DNA of 64,000 bases from Lamellibrachia columna (taxonomy: Eukaryota > Annelida > Polychaeta > Sabellida > Siboglinidae), in assembly GCA_963662155.1 (NCBI GenBank), contig OY759263.1, positions 39,085,091 through 39,149,090 of the forward strand, given 5' to 3'. Shown here in pieces: positions 32,733 to 44,721 of this stretch. The notes under the pieces were generated by a model that was not told the origin of the DNA, did no database searches, and was given only the letters and a program-made list of their open reading frames with translations. Within the stretch, counting starts at the first letter, position 1; every line of letters starts with the position of its first letter. The position numbers were made by a program, and so were the translations under genes.

Positions 32733-33545
32733 CGTCTTGCACCAGACAGAGGGCCGTCTTGCACCAGACAGAGGGCCGTCTTGCACCAGACAGAGGGCCG
32801 TCTTGCACCAGACAGAGGGCCATGTTGCCCCAGACAGAGGGCCGTCTTGCACCAGACAGAGGGCCGTCTTGCACCAGACAGAGGGCCGTCTTGCACCAGA
32901 CAGAGGGCCGTCTTGCACCAGACAGAGGGCCGTCTTGCACCAGACAGAGGGCCGTCTTGCACCAGACAGAGGGCCGTCTTGCCCCAGACAGAGGGCCGTC
33001 TTGCACCAGACAGAGGGCCGTCTTGCCCCAGACAGAGGGCCGTCTTGCACCAGAAAGAGGGCCGTCTTGCACCAGACAGAGGGCCGTCTTGCCCCAGACA
33101 GAGGGCCGTCTTGCCCCAGGCAGAGGGCCGTCTTGCACCAGGCAGAGGGCCGTCTTGCACCAGACAGAGGGCCGTCTTGCCCCAGGCAGAGGGCCGTCTT
33201 GCACCAGGCAGAGGGCCGTCTTGCACCAGGCAGAGGGCCGTCTTGCACCAGACAGAGGGCCGTCTTGCCCCAGGCAGAGAGCCGTCTTGCACCAGGCAGA
33301 GGGCCGTCTTGCCCCAGACAGAGGGCCGTCTTGCCCCAGGCAGAGGGCCGTCTTGCCCCAGGCAGAGGGCCGTCTTGCCCCAGGCAGAGGGCCGTCTTGC
33401 ACCAGGCAGAGGGCCGTTTTGCCCCAGACAGAGGGGCGTCTTGCACCAGACAGAGGGCCGTCTTGCCCCAGACAGAGGGCCGTCTTGCACCAGACAGAGG
33501 GCCGTCTTGCCCCAGACAGAGGGCCGTCTTGCACCAGGAATGGGG
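32733..33545. repeat. 22-bp minisatellite, about 37 units
   Basis: Unit GCCGTCTTGCACCAGACAGAGG. Two diagnostic sites vary: GCACC/GCCCC and CAGAC/CAGGC. CAGGC units cluster in the middle (about 33110-33410), showing block duplication. Long open frames on both strands arise from 3 x 22 = 66 bases and are not genes. Confidence 0.97.
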
Positions 33546-34384
33546 CAAGATGGTTTTTTGGGTACTCTTGCTATTTTTCTAATGCAACTCATCTAGGTTT
33601 TCAATTTGCTGAAACCAATTTTCCAATGGGTAACACACATATCTGTCTTAAATATGAGCACATTGAAGACCTGCTAACGTAGTTTAATGGTCTACAATTT
33701 GAAAGTTTTTCTTATGGGGGCCGCCCTGCCCCAGGTTACCCTACTATTACTATTACACCCTTAAGGCAAAGTAATCTATTAGTATTACATATGAATATAT
33801 TACTATTAAATTTTTCCATCGCAACTATTTGCTTTCGATTAAACATTTTGGAGTGCGTACAAGCGTATTATGCTACATATGTTAACTTTCCATTCAGTAG
33901 TACAGTAATTATCAACAACAACAAGAACTCATTATTCAAGCAATCATCAATAATCTACAGTGACAGTAGAATTTCATCTGAATACACACAACAACATGCC
34001 AGCCAGTATTATAGGGACACAAGGACTCATTTCAGATTTGTTCCACATAATAACAGGTACTTGTTTGAAGTGTATCCTTTCACCATGTCAATCCAAGATA
34101 TTCCCTTTGCTGTCGCTTAAACACATTCGTGGCTTTGTTTGGAGTTAATAGTAGATTGCATTTGTGTTGTGTGAGGCATCACATCTATTGTCAGAATTTT
34201 TCCTTTCAACTGCTTCTGCTGACCGAATTATACAAAGAACCAATACAGTTATTTACGTAAACTGTACCTGGCTTCATAGCCTTGGTTGTCTTACCCATTG
34301 TCTTTGTAAGCTATTGGAACGAACAAAAAATAAGCCAGCATTAATCCAAGTTTTTATAGAAATGTAATAGCTCAATTACTATTA

Positions 34385-34720
34385 CATTGCCTTATATTAC
34401 TGTTACATTGTGTTCTGTTCTATATATTACTGTTACATTGTGTTCTGTTCTATATATTACTGTTACATTGTGTTCTGTTCTATATATTACTGTTACATTG
34501 TGTTCTGTTCCATATATTACTATTGCTATTGCTTACCTTATATTACTGTTACATTGTTTTCTGTTCCATATATTACTATTGCTATTGCTTACCTTATATT
34601 ACTGTTACATTGTGTTCTGTTCCATATATTACTATTGCTATTGCTTACCTTATATTACTGTTACATTGTGTTCTGTTCTATATATTACTATTTCTATTGC
34701 TTACCTTACATTTTTACTTT
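34385..34720. repeat. 30-bp repeat with longer derived units
   Basis: TATATATTACTGTTACATTG plus TGTTCTGTTC repeats about 4 times. About three longer units then add TACTATTGCTATTGCTTACC. Confidence 0.9.
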
Positions 34721-35035
34721 TTCTGTATTTTACGAATTTCAGCACCCGAAATAAGAATGTGGTCCTATGACCACAATTTTATTTAACTGTGCATAGTCCT
34801 TTATTAGGTAAACAACATATTAACATTTCAGGATGGTGTTCTGCCACATTTATTTTTGAAATTTTTTGCCAATTTAGGAGAAATTTAGGAGAAAACGCTA
34901 TTTGACAGAACAGTGACTTTCAGCTGCAAAATAGATTAAACCAGACAGAACACCATGATATATGTAGCTTGTAAACTTCCCAAGTTAGAAGCACCGGACA
35001 ACAGACAAAAAATAATGGGTGCATTTTGGGGTGCT

Positions 35036-36097
35036 TACCCCAGTTCACATTATAGGGCGTTACAGACACAATTTGCATGTAAATGCTTAGTTCCATTGCA
35101 GTAGAGTAGCATGGGGCATAACGCAAGTTTTGGGGCATAAAGCCCATCCTCTAACTAGTTTCACAGCGCGAAAATAAGAATTTCGAGATCGCCAAATGAA
35201 GCCACACACAGTTCTTCACATTTGGTTAGAATACGGTGGCAGAAAACGAATTTCTCGCGATATTTTTTTTTACGTCAAACTTTCGATTCTATAAATTATA
35301 AAAATGGTCACCCTAAAAGTCGTTTTGTGGGCAGTAACCATAAGAAACTGAGACAACGCATTGAGTGTCTGCAGTAGACAAATATGTAATCATTAATGTT
35401 GTGAATGTTGTGGATGCGAGTGATAAAAGCCAGTAATATACAGATGGTGAAATTTTAATATCGAACGTGTGGGGCAAAAAGGCCAACATTAGTGGGGGCA
35501 AAACGCACGTACTATTATCTGTCAAATTTGAGTCTGAAAGTGAGTAGACGATTTGATAAGTTCCGCCTGCGTATGACAGTTTATAATAAACATCTACACT
35601 ATAACGCACTTGTTGAATTTCAGAGAAAAGGAGCTAATTAATTAACTATTTCAGTCACAGTTCTTAATAAAATTATAACAACAAATATTACTATGATGTG
35701 ACGCAAGGTTTCGCTATACTGAAATGTACCAATAATACCATCACTTTGGTAATGCGAAATAAGTAAACTAATAATTAAATGAGGCTGATTAATGCATAAC
35801 GCCCAGGGGCAAAACGCCCATTTTCAGGACCTCTGCTAAAATGGCTATAACTTTTTCCTGTGATATTGCACATCGAAAATGTCAACACAAGATTTTCAGC
35901 TAAGATAATAAATTAGGTGATACATCCAATATATCAGAGATATATCTAAAAGAGTAAAGTAAAGTAAAAAACAATGTAGGCGTATTGCTCCACCCTACTC
36001 TATATCTACTTATTCATTGGTTCAAATTTAAGCAAATTCTGAGACATAAACTTTTGGAATTTCCTGAAAATTTATTGATTTGACATGGAATGACCCA
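35036..36097. repeat. Right half of large broken inverted repeat, with transposon-like ends
   Basis: Inverted partners of 29447-29600 lie at 35036-35079 and 35997-36097. Between them are several short GC-rich motifs (GGGGCATAACGC near 35113, GGGGCAAAAAGGCC near 35472, GGGGCAAAACGCCC near 35813, GGCGTATTGCTCCACCCTAC near 35977) that look like ends of related small DNA transposons. Confidence 0.45.
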
Positions 36098-36860
36098 ACT
36101 GCAAAAAGCGTCACCAAGGGGAAAAGCGGCATTTACTGCCCAAAACAATGATGTTGACACATATTGACTGAATAACTTAAAATATTAGAAAGTAGACATG
36201 CATTTCCACCAGTAGGCTAATAATGAGACATCGATATTTTCGAAGTGTTGAATGTTCAAGAAAGTGAATGCTTTTAAAGAATCATGGGGTAAGTTTTCAA
36301 ACAAATGCAATTAATTCTGTAGTTGGTCATTGTTTTAATATCTTGTCCACAAGGACAGCCATTGGAACAAAATGGGTTTTGGGAATGAAATTATAAATAA
36401 TCATATACCACCCATTAAAGAATACATTTCCTTAAGTTATTTTACTAACTGCGTGCGTGCGTGCGTGAAATCACTAGCTGACACAACTACATTTAAACTC
36501 AGGCCTGACCTCGTGGTTTTGAAAAGGGGGTTCGAGCGTACACATTCAGCTGGGGTTTATGGGATGATTTCTGAAAAATTTTACAGTTAAACAACATTCT
36601 CTCAAAAATTGGGGTTTGTTCGAACCCCCACCCAGGAACACCTCCTGAAGACGGGTATAAAACTTGTTATCAAATGAACCCCGTTTCGTCGACATACACG
36701 AGTTGTAATCTATGCAATTGCAAAGTATCATGAATGTGAGCAGTGCCGATGTCACATCTAATAAGTACCACCCCATCTTGGTACCCCCGGTAATTAGTAA
36801 TGACCCCATTCATATAATTTTTACCTGTATAACATATTGTCATGTGTCCACCACAATACT
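36098..36860. other. No gene seen
   Basis: AT-rich sequence. Nothing recognised. Confidence 0.5.
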
Positions 36861-36861
36861 T

Positions 36862-36862
36862 C

Positions 36863-36939
<77 letters not shown>

Positions 36940-36940
36940 T
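36862..36940. repeat. (GT)n(GCGT)n microsatellite
   Basis: A GT run passes directly into a CGTG run. Confidence 0.95.
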
Positions 36941-37390
36941 TAGCAACCTAAATCAATTATATATGTTTCAAATTTCAGGTATGTAGTTTAGGTTGCTCTA
37001 GCGTGATCTAGCAATGTGAAACAATAATTACAATCAAATTCAGGAAAACAATACGGTTTTTCATGTTAGAAGTTAGACGATAACTATTTTCTGTCATGAC
37101 ATATGAACCCAATCACATATTACATTATCAGTCGATTATTACAGTAACGAATAATTATTAGATAATCGACTTATTTTTACATTATCGATTACTACAATAT
37201 TGATTTTATTGCATTGTCGATTATTATGTTATCGTTTTATTATTGCATTGTGAATTATTACGTATGGATTATTACCCTCTTTCTAAAACAACAACAACAA
37301 ATAATGCCCCCCCCCAAGAAAGATCACCCTTCTTATAAGACCACTGCACATGTGCAGAAGTGGTGGCCTAATGAGAGGGGGACTACTATG

Positions 37391-37392
37391 TT

Positions 37393-37455
<63 letters not shown>

Positions 37456-37482
37456 ACGTGCGTGCCCGTGTGCGTGCCCGTG

Positions 37483-37546
<64 letters not shown>

Positions 37547-37548
37547 TG
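37391..37548. repeat. (GT)n(GCGT)n microsatellite
   Basis: Same GT-to-CGTG composition as 36862-36940 and 63152-63208, with an interrupted CCCGTGTGCGTG middle. Confidence 0.95.
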
Positions 37549-37549
37549 T

Positions 37550-38170
37550 ATCATGAAGACATTTTGATAACTGTATATCCTGCCAACTGGTGTCGTTTTG
37601 GGGAAACTGGGCACACCCCTTTTTTCAAGGTATGATTCCGCCCATGTTAGTGTTAAAATAAATTAAACAGATATACAATCATATCTGATTATTCACATGA
37701 TCACACATGTGCCAGACCCCGCAATGTTAACCCGGCATTGAATATTATGTGTGCTCTTCTTCCTCCTTGTTCCCTGCTGTACAGGGGTGATGGTCAGTTA
37801 CAGTATTGTCGAGCCATTCTTGCTGTTCTTTCTTTCCATAGTTTTTTTTATCGGCAGCCCCCCTCTCTCCATCTCTCATCCTCCCCCGATCTTCCCATAT
37901 CCCTCCTCACGCAGTCTTCCCATCTCAGCTGTGGCCTATGTGATATATTATGTTAATTAATAACAAATATTCCGTGCATCGAAGCGAGCAACACTTGCCA
38001 AATCGTGTGATTTCGTAGCGACGCATCCTATTGGTTGATATTGTAAATGGGGTGAACTACAAATCGGGGGCGGTTCCACCAGGTAACACTAGCACCATTA
38101 GTCAACGAGGGTAATTTGTCCATATGATATCTATGATCTACCGCTTTGACTTGACAATCTTGTTCGTGTT
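37550..38170. other. No gene seen
   Basis: Includes a C/T-rich stretch (37850-37930). No domain recognised. Confidence 0.5.
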
Positions 38171-38172
38171 GC

Positions 38173-38463
38173 ACCACACACAGCACCCACGGTCACATAA
38201 AACACACGCGCAACACGCACGCACTACACACAGCACCCACGGTCACATAAAACACACGCGCAACACGCACGCACCACACACAGCACCCACGGTCACATAA
38301 AACACACGCGCAACACGCACGCACCACACACAGCACCCACGGTCACATAAAACACACGCGCAACACGCACGCACCACACACAGCACCCACGGTCACATAA
38401 AACACACGCGCAACACGCACGCACCACACACAGCACCCACGGTCACATAAAACACACGCGCAC
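38173..38463. repeat. 50-bp minisatellite, about 6 units
   Basis: Nearly perfect unit containing CAGCACCCACGGTCACATAA and AACACACGCGCAACACGCACGCAC. The low divergence suggests recent expansion. Confidence 0.95.
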
Positions 38464-38895
38464 ACATACGTATATAATACACAATATATGATACACCATT
38501 ATTTTATTTTTATTTATTGCATGTTGACAATGACATTGCAAAAAATCATCGGCACGTGACAATGATTATCAAAGGTGTTGACCAGTCTGGCCAAGTACAC
38601 CTGCAGAAAACAATTATGTGGTCAAACTTGTGAAAGTGACGTCAAATTGTTTGGTTGCAACTGTGTTGGTGAAAGATTTTTGTTCAATATTCACAGCTCC
38701 ATTAAGGAGTTTTGCATAAACATTACAACAACTGTAGCAGTCGGCGAGTCGGCTGCAGGTTTGGCTGGCTACAACCGGAAAGCGTAGTCAGGTGGGGTGT
38801 GGATGACTACAGTTGAGTTCTGTGGTATCCAGAGGCAATCCAGGCAAAGACTGAGTTCGAATATTTCACTACACTATCTTGAGATGGTGGAGTTA

Positions 38896-39162
38896 TCATG
38901 CGTAGTCGACGCCCCAGCGGGCACACGTCACTCGGACTGTACGACACACGCGGCGGGCGTCCGCCAGGCTGAATTTGCCCGGAAGTGCTTGCGAATAACT
39001 TCTTCGGTTGAACAGCAAGTTATTCAAGTTGGGATTTGAACTTCGTTTGCCGAAGAACAATCCGGTGGTGTCGGGTAGCTGGTCTTCGAGTGGCTCTGTC
39101 GATGTGAGATGAGCCAGACAAACCAGCACCACACAGGCCAACATCACGCGCGTTGTCACCAT
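38896..39162 (-). CDS. Neuropeptide precursor, FFamide/SIFamide-like
   Basis: 88 codons from the second Met (39160-39162), chosen because it directly precedes a hydrophobic signal peptide (VMLACVVLVCLAHL). Then comes a short acidic segment ending TTGLFFGKR (Gly amide donor plus dibasic site, 39043-39063), predicting a peptide ending GLFF-amide. A further NRR site and a C-terminal tail with two Cys five residues apart (RRVCRTVRVTCARW) follow. SIFamide/FFamide precursors share this layout: signal peptide, one amidated peptide first, GKR, then a two-Cys tail. The frame is one exon here; additional exons cannot be excluded. Function would be secreted peptide signalling through an NPFF/SIFamide-type receptor. 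Family call by layout, not by alignment. Confidence 0.65.
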   Translation of the reverse strand: MVTTRVMLACVVLVCLAHLTSTEPLEDQLPDTTGLFFGKRSSNPNLNNLLFNRRSYSQALPGKFSLADARRVCRTVRVTCARWGVDYA

Positions 39163-39237
39163 CGTTTCACTGTCAACATCAAACAATGACGTCAGCAACA
39201 AAGCCCAACATAAAATGTGGTTCCATGCATGACCGCA

Positions 39238-39302
39238 CGCTGTGTGTGTGTTTGTGTGTGCGTGCGTGCGTGCGTGCGTGTGTGTGTGTGATGTGCGTGC
39301 GT
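39238..39302. repeat. (GT)n/(GCGT)n microsatellite
   Basis: Short interrupted GT and CGTG runs just upstream of the neuropeptide gene. Confidence 0.85.
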
Positions 39303-40325
39303 ATGTGTCTGTTAAATGGGTGCGTATGTTCGTGAATGTATGCTATTGTGTGGTGGTGCGTGAGAAAATGTGTGCATGTGTTATTAATAGTAGGCCCTAT
39401 ACGACACTATGTAAGTAGACACAGACCCGCTGTAGAATCTTCTTGCTTGGTGCATTTGTATACACGTTTTAGAACGAAATACGTATTGTGCTTCATGTCT
39501 TATCAAATAATGTTTTGTAAATACATACGCTGTACAGTAATGGTATCACTGATGTTAATTCAACACTGACGACTTCATTGGTGGAAACTAGGAAGAATAT
39601 GTGCCTTTGTTAACACTTTGATCGCCGTATCCACAGCGGCACCACGAGCACGTACGTAGGTTGTGGCGCTGAACACCAGACATATTAAACCAGTGTATGC
39701 TTATAGATAACAACTGTTAATGATACATCCTTTCAGCGTGAACACAGTGGTTAGTTATCCAATTAAGTGTGTCGTGATAACAGCGGCATAGCCAACTCCG
39801 CGGTTCACATGGATATTTTGTCATTCTGGCATTCCTCATCAACTTCTTTCGACTTGAATTATTTATACATCGACACTATTTTCATTGTTAGGCGTTTGTC
39901 GTTCCAAACAAGTGATGACTGTTCAAACGGCAGGTCGAAACATAACATTAAAAAATATATTCAGAAATGACTTAAGCCATACAACGAAAGAGCTTTGGTT
40001 ACGCCATTTATCCAAAAAGCCATGCGAAATTTATGGAATTAACACGTTGTTTAGCTTAATTAAATGCACCAGATGGAACATGCCAATATGTTTATGAAAA
40101 ACATCACCCTTTGCGTTCAACTTAGTATACATTTACATTTGTCTAACTCAATAACGTTTCCAGTCCTACCACAACTAAATGCAAACAGCTGCTCATTCTG
40201 CGTTTTGTTCACTTCTAATATTATACGGACTATTCTAGTGGAGTCTGATGCACACATTCGAATCCTGCAATTCGAAAGTGCCACGAGAAAGCAATGTATC
40301 AACTGGCGGTAGAAAGCAAGTGAGA
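39303..40325. other. No gene seen
   Basis: This is the 5' side of the neuropeptide gene. Short open frames lack recognisable features. Confidence 0.5.
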
Positions 40326-40388
40326 CCTCATGGCAGTATAAAGTGAGACCTCATGGCAGGACAAAGTGAGACCTCATGGCAGTACAAA
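40322..40388. repeat. 23-bp tandem repeat, 3 units
   Basis: GTGAGACCTCATGGCAG plus TATAAA/GACAAA/TACAAA. Confidence 0.8.
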
Positions 40389-41235
40389 GCATACTTCAGT
40401 CTGGCAGTTCCTGAAGTGAATTCGTTAAACAGTGACACACTCTCCAACTGCAGGCCCTACCCACCAACAATTAGTACCTACTTGAATCGGCACGTTGTTG
40501 CACCCAGCAAGTCTGACGGTTCAATCACAAAACAAAAAATGCAACAAAACAAAGAAGACTACTACAGTGCCGAGCGGCCGGGTAACATGTACAAGTGAAC
40601 GAGCTACTCACATTTACTGCTGGTACGTTCTTCTGATCTTCGTCTTAGGGAGTGTGACCGTGAGCTTTACGACCAACTTAAATACAACAGTTGTTGTCAT
40701 TAGATGGAGGCTGCTTGTGCCTTAATACTAGGCACATTTCCTCACACCGGAGGTAATTTGCTTGCAGCGGTCCCCTTAATCAGAGCTACGTCCGCGTTGA
40801 CTAGAAGTTAATGCCGTGAAAAAGGAAAGACATGACGCATGCAATGCGCGGGATGGCGTGTCACGAGACGACACCTGTTTCTCGCATCTCTTCAAGTCTC
40901 GCGCTGTCATGTCAAATGCAAATTAGCTCCAGAAAAAACGGAAAAGGAATATATTGGAACTCCTAATGAGAGGCGAAGTGGCATTATTTTGTTGTCATAC
41001 AAGACGAGATGATTACCCCCACTTCCGACTGGAGGTAGCGCTAATGGAAGGCGCCACTTTCTTCTAGATATCACCAGAACACACCGGAGATATTGATTAA
41101 TTAGTTTACTTGCATTCGTATGTGGGCGGATAGTTTTAGCTATCAAGCGATTTAAATAAACCTATATGACGGTTGATGAGTACATCTTTGTTAGATTGTT
41201 CCTTTCTTCCCTCTTATGGTTCGTGCTAATCTCGA
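40389..41235. other. No gene seen
   Basis: Unremarkable sequence. Nothing recognised. Confidence 0.5.
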
Positions 41236-41239
41236 TCAT

Positions 41240-42348
41240 CGTTGTGTGTGCGGATTGCGAGTTATGGACGTCTAGAGCACACAGTTGTGTGGGCGGATTG
41301 CAAGTTATGGACGTCTAGAGCACACAGTTATGTGGGCGGATAGCGAGTTATGGACGTCTAGAGCACACAGTTGTGTGGGCGGATTGCGAGTTATGGACGT
41401 CTAGAGCACACAGTTGTGTGGGCGCCTGGGCGGATAGCGAGTTATGGACGTCTAGAGCACACAGTTGTGTGGGCGGATTGCGAGTTATGGACGTCTAGAG
41501 CACACAGTTGTGTGAGCGGATAGCGAGTTATGGACGTCTAGAGCACACAGTTGTGTGGGCGAATTGCGAGTTATGGACGTCTAGAGCACACAGTTGTGTG
41601 GGCGAATTGCGAGTTATGGACGTCTAGAGCACACAGTTGTGTGGGCGAATAGCGAGTTATGGACGTCTAGAGCACACAGTTGTGTGGGCGGATTGCGAGT
41701 TATGGACGTCTAGAGCACACAGTTGTGTGGGCGAATTGCGAGTTATGGACGTCTAGAGCACACAGTTGTGTGGGCGGATTGCGAGTTATGGACGTCTAGA
41801 GCACACAGTTGTGTGGGCGAATTGCGAGTTATGGACGTCTAGAGCACACAGTTGTGTAGGCGAATTGCGAGTTATGGACGTCTAGAGCACACAGTTGTGT
41901 GGGCGGATTGCGAGTTATGGACGTCTAGAGCACACAGTTGTGTGGGCGGATAGCGAGTTATGGACGTCTAGAGCACACAGTTGTGTGGGCGAATTGCGAG
42001 TTATGGACGTCTAGAGCACACCGTTGTGTGGGCGGATAGCGAGTTATGGACGTCTAGAGCACACAGTTGTGTGGGCGAATTGCGAGTTATGGACGTCTAG
42101 AGCACACAGTTGTGTGGGCGGATAGCGAGTTATGGACGTCTAGAGCACACAGTTGTGTGGGCGAATTGCGAGTTATGGACGTCTAGAGCACACAGTTGTG
42201 TGGGCGGATAGCGAGTTATGGACGTCTAGAGCACACAGTTGTGTGGGCGAATTGCGAGTTATGGACGTCTAGAGCACACAGTTGTGTGGGCGGTTAGCGA
42301 GTTATGGACGTCTAGAGCACACAGTTGTGTGGGCGGATTGCGAGTTAT
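41240..42348. repeat. 43-bp minisatellite, about 25 units
   Basis: Unit contains GCGAGTTATGGACGTCTAGA and GCACACAGTTGTGTGGGCG, followed by GATTGC, AATTGC or GATAGC. The AATTGC and GATAGC forms alternate over several units (41950-42290), a higher-order 86-bp pattern. Confidence 0.97.
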
Positions 42349-42504
42349 ATAATAATATTATGTCTACAAATGGTAATTCGCTTATTTGTAGAAAGGGTAA
42401 TAGAGGGGTGAATTTTTAAAAAATATACTCTGACGACCCGACCATGGGGTCGTGGATGAACCCCTGAAAGTTTGGCGCCCGAGATGCGAAGCCTCTAGGA
42501 GGAG

Positions 42505-42735
42505 TACCAAACACTAGTGCCCTGCACGGGCCTATAATTTGAGCCCAATCCCGGCCCGCAATTAGAATCCAGGCCAAGCCCAGCCCGGCCCGCAAACTAG
42601 AATTTAGGCACAGGCCCGGCCCAGACCATTAATGTTTGGCCCAGGCTCAGCCCAGCCTGGCCAGCAAGTTTCAGGCCCAGGCCCGGCCCATACCCACGGG
42701 CCAAAGACGGGTAAGCCCGCGGCCCGCTAAATTTT
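42505..42735. mobile_element. Possible hAT transposon end
   Basis: GTGCCCTGCACGGGC is followed by many GGCCCGGCCC motifs, the composition typical of subterminal repeats in Ac-like hAT elements. Only one end is seen and no transposase is present. Confidence 0.3.
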
Positions 42736-43572
42736 TAAAAGATAAACTTATTATGTTATAATAAAAACGTAACACAAATAAGCTGTAATACATACCTAAT
42801 GTTTTATTAAATAAACATACAAAATATTATATGAATATTGTATAATGTCTACTAGTCTGCTGTCTACAGTCCATAGTGTGCTGGACGAGTTCTGGAAATC
42901 CACCAACTGCTTCAAACGGACGAACATCCCAAAGAAATTTTTTTATTGTCATTACTAATAAGTATTATAACATATTTTTATACAGAGTATATGGCTTTAA
43001 TTTATTGGCTTATGGTTAGGGTAGGATATTTGTTTATCTAACCCTAACTTAACTCTAATGCAAACCATAATCCTAATTAAAGTTGTTAATTAGCTCAACT
43101 AAGTTAACTTAATTCAATAATTAATGTTACCAGTAAGGACAGTTAATTTGGTATTAATTGATATTTCAATTAAATGTCACCCACTGGCACCGACACTCAG
43201 TGGCATTTCCAGCAGGCCTGCAGTCACTAGCCTGAAACAGATCAGGTTCAGACATGTGAATTAGTACAAGTGTAAATGAATCAGTACTTGGGAAATTGTA
43301 GACACTAAACAGTAGACACTACTTCACACAATTGAAAAATACCAACCACCAACTGGGGTGGGCACTGGGCAGTTGCCAGTGGGCAGGTCATTCAGGCAGG
43401 CAATATTTGGAGGGAAAACAATGGAATGTGCACTGGTAGGGTCAAAGGGTGATACATTGATGGTTAATCATGGCTTGATTGCCTCTGCAAATGTCTAAAG
43501 TAAACATTTGTAGCTGGCTACTTCCAGCCAAGTGAACTTATGGGGCCATTAGATCTATGCAAAAGGCTACAT
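42736..43572. other. No gene seen
   Basis: AT-rich sequence, probably including the 3' UTR of the minus-strand LINE that ends near 43573. Confidence 0.4.
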
Positions 43573-44396
43573 TCATGCAAAAAATATGCATTTGTAATCT
43601 ATGTATTCTGTATGTACTATGTAGTAGTAATATGTACTGTGTAATGTGTGTGTGCTGTGTATGTTAACGTAAACAATGTTATTGTAACATACATGTAATC
43701 TGTGTATGATATATACAGTATGATTCCACCACAGTTGAGCTGTATACATAAATGAGCAAAATGGAAATAATAAATAACTTGATCTTGACATCATTTGTGC
43801 ACGTATAACATTTGTGCACGTATAACATTTTCTAAGTAGTACATTACCACGGGCATACAATTGGTGACACTGACGCATTATATCTTTGTCATCCTTAGAG
43901 TCAATGCATACAATATGACCTAGGTATTTTACACTATTCACTTCTTTAATATCGTCTGCATTTAACTTAAATACAAGGCGACATACATTTTTCATATACA
44001 GTCCTCGACTTACGAGTATTGCACTTTTTATGATTACATTTAATTTCATGGTTTAGACCATAATTTTCAGATAACAGCTCCCTCAAACCTATGCTTGAAG
44101 GGGATAATACAACCAGGTCATCTGCATACATGAGATGGTTTATATTCATAGTGCAACATTTTGTTAGTGCTGCACTTAAATCGTCAATATATACATTAAA
44201 CAGGTACGGTGAGAGTATGCCACTTTGCCTGACACCATTAGACACTTGAAATCCCTCAGACAAAATCCTGGACCAATGTACAAACATAGTTTGATTTGTG
44301 CACCAGTATATCATAATTTTAACAATATAACTAGGTACTTGTCTATCAATAAATTTCTTAAACAACGTAGAATGCCTTATTCTGTCAAAAGCTTTG
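43573..44396 (-). pseudogene. LINE reverse transcriptase, carboxyl half
   Basis: Begins with the second half of motif A (KAFDRIRH) right after the gypsy target duplication. It continues VPSYIVKIMIYWC, VSNGVRQSGILSPYLFNVYI and the catalytic MYADDLVVLS. A frameshift near 44020 leads to KEVNSVKYLGHIVC and CHQLYARGNVLLRKC, then AQLWWNH. It ends at 43573. The second half is open but frameshifted relative to the first. Endonuclease-type LINE RT with an intact ADD motif. Confidence 0.85.
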
Positions 44397-44401
44397 GAAA
44401 C
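44397..44401. other. Gypsy 2 target duplication, left (GAAAC)
   Basis: Identical to 47919-47923. Five bases, as expected for Ty3/gypsy. Confidence 0.9.
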
Positions 44402-44531
44402 TGTAGTGTATTACACACGTTTTATTATTCCAACGAAAAACATGGCAGACTACTCAAAGCCAGGGAGCGGTCGCTCATCGCCTTGCCACAGGGAGCATGC
44501 ATAAATGCCCATTGAACACCAATACACTACA
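44402..44531 (-). repeat. Gypsy 2 LTR (3' copy)
   Basis: 130 bp. It differs from 47789-47918 by about three bases (TATT/TAAT, CAAAG/CACAG, GGGAGC/GGGAAC), showing recent insertion. Confidence 0.95.
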
Positions 44532-44543
44532 CTCCTCCCTTCC
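44532..44543 (-). other. Gypsy 2 polypurine tract
   Basis: GGAAGGGAGGAG on the minus strand, directly before the 3' LTR; primes plus-strand DNA synthesis. Confidence 0.75.
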
Positions 44544-44721
44544 AAATGTTACGGAACAAGAACATTTAAACAACCTGGTTGAGCTACTCCACATCTACAA
44601 CATGACAACGCAGTCCCTGGATTCAACGTCCGTTATTTAGTCCATTACTAGCAATGTCATTTTAGTACAGGCTTAACCAGCGTCTATGTCCTTAATTAAA
44701 CTGGACATCGTCTTTCTACTG

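Noticed and set aside
32595..33682. Six frames of 270-340 codons on both strands
   Set aside because: Translations of the 22-bp minisatellite.
41240..42348. Could the regular arrays be CRISPR?
   Set aside because: Units are contiguous with no unique spacers, no cas genes, and the genome is animal.
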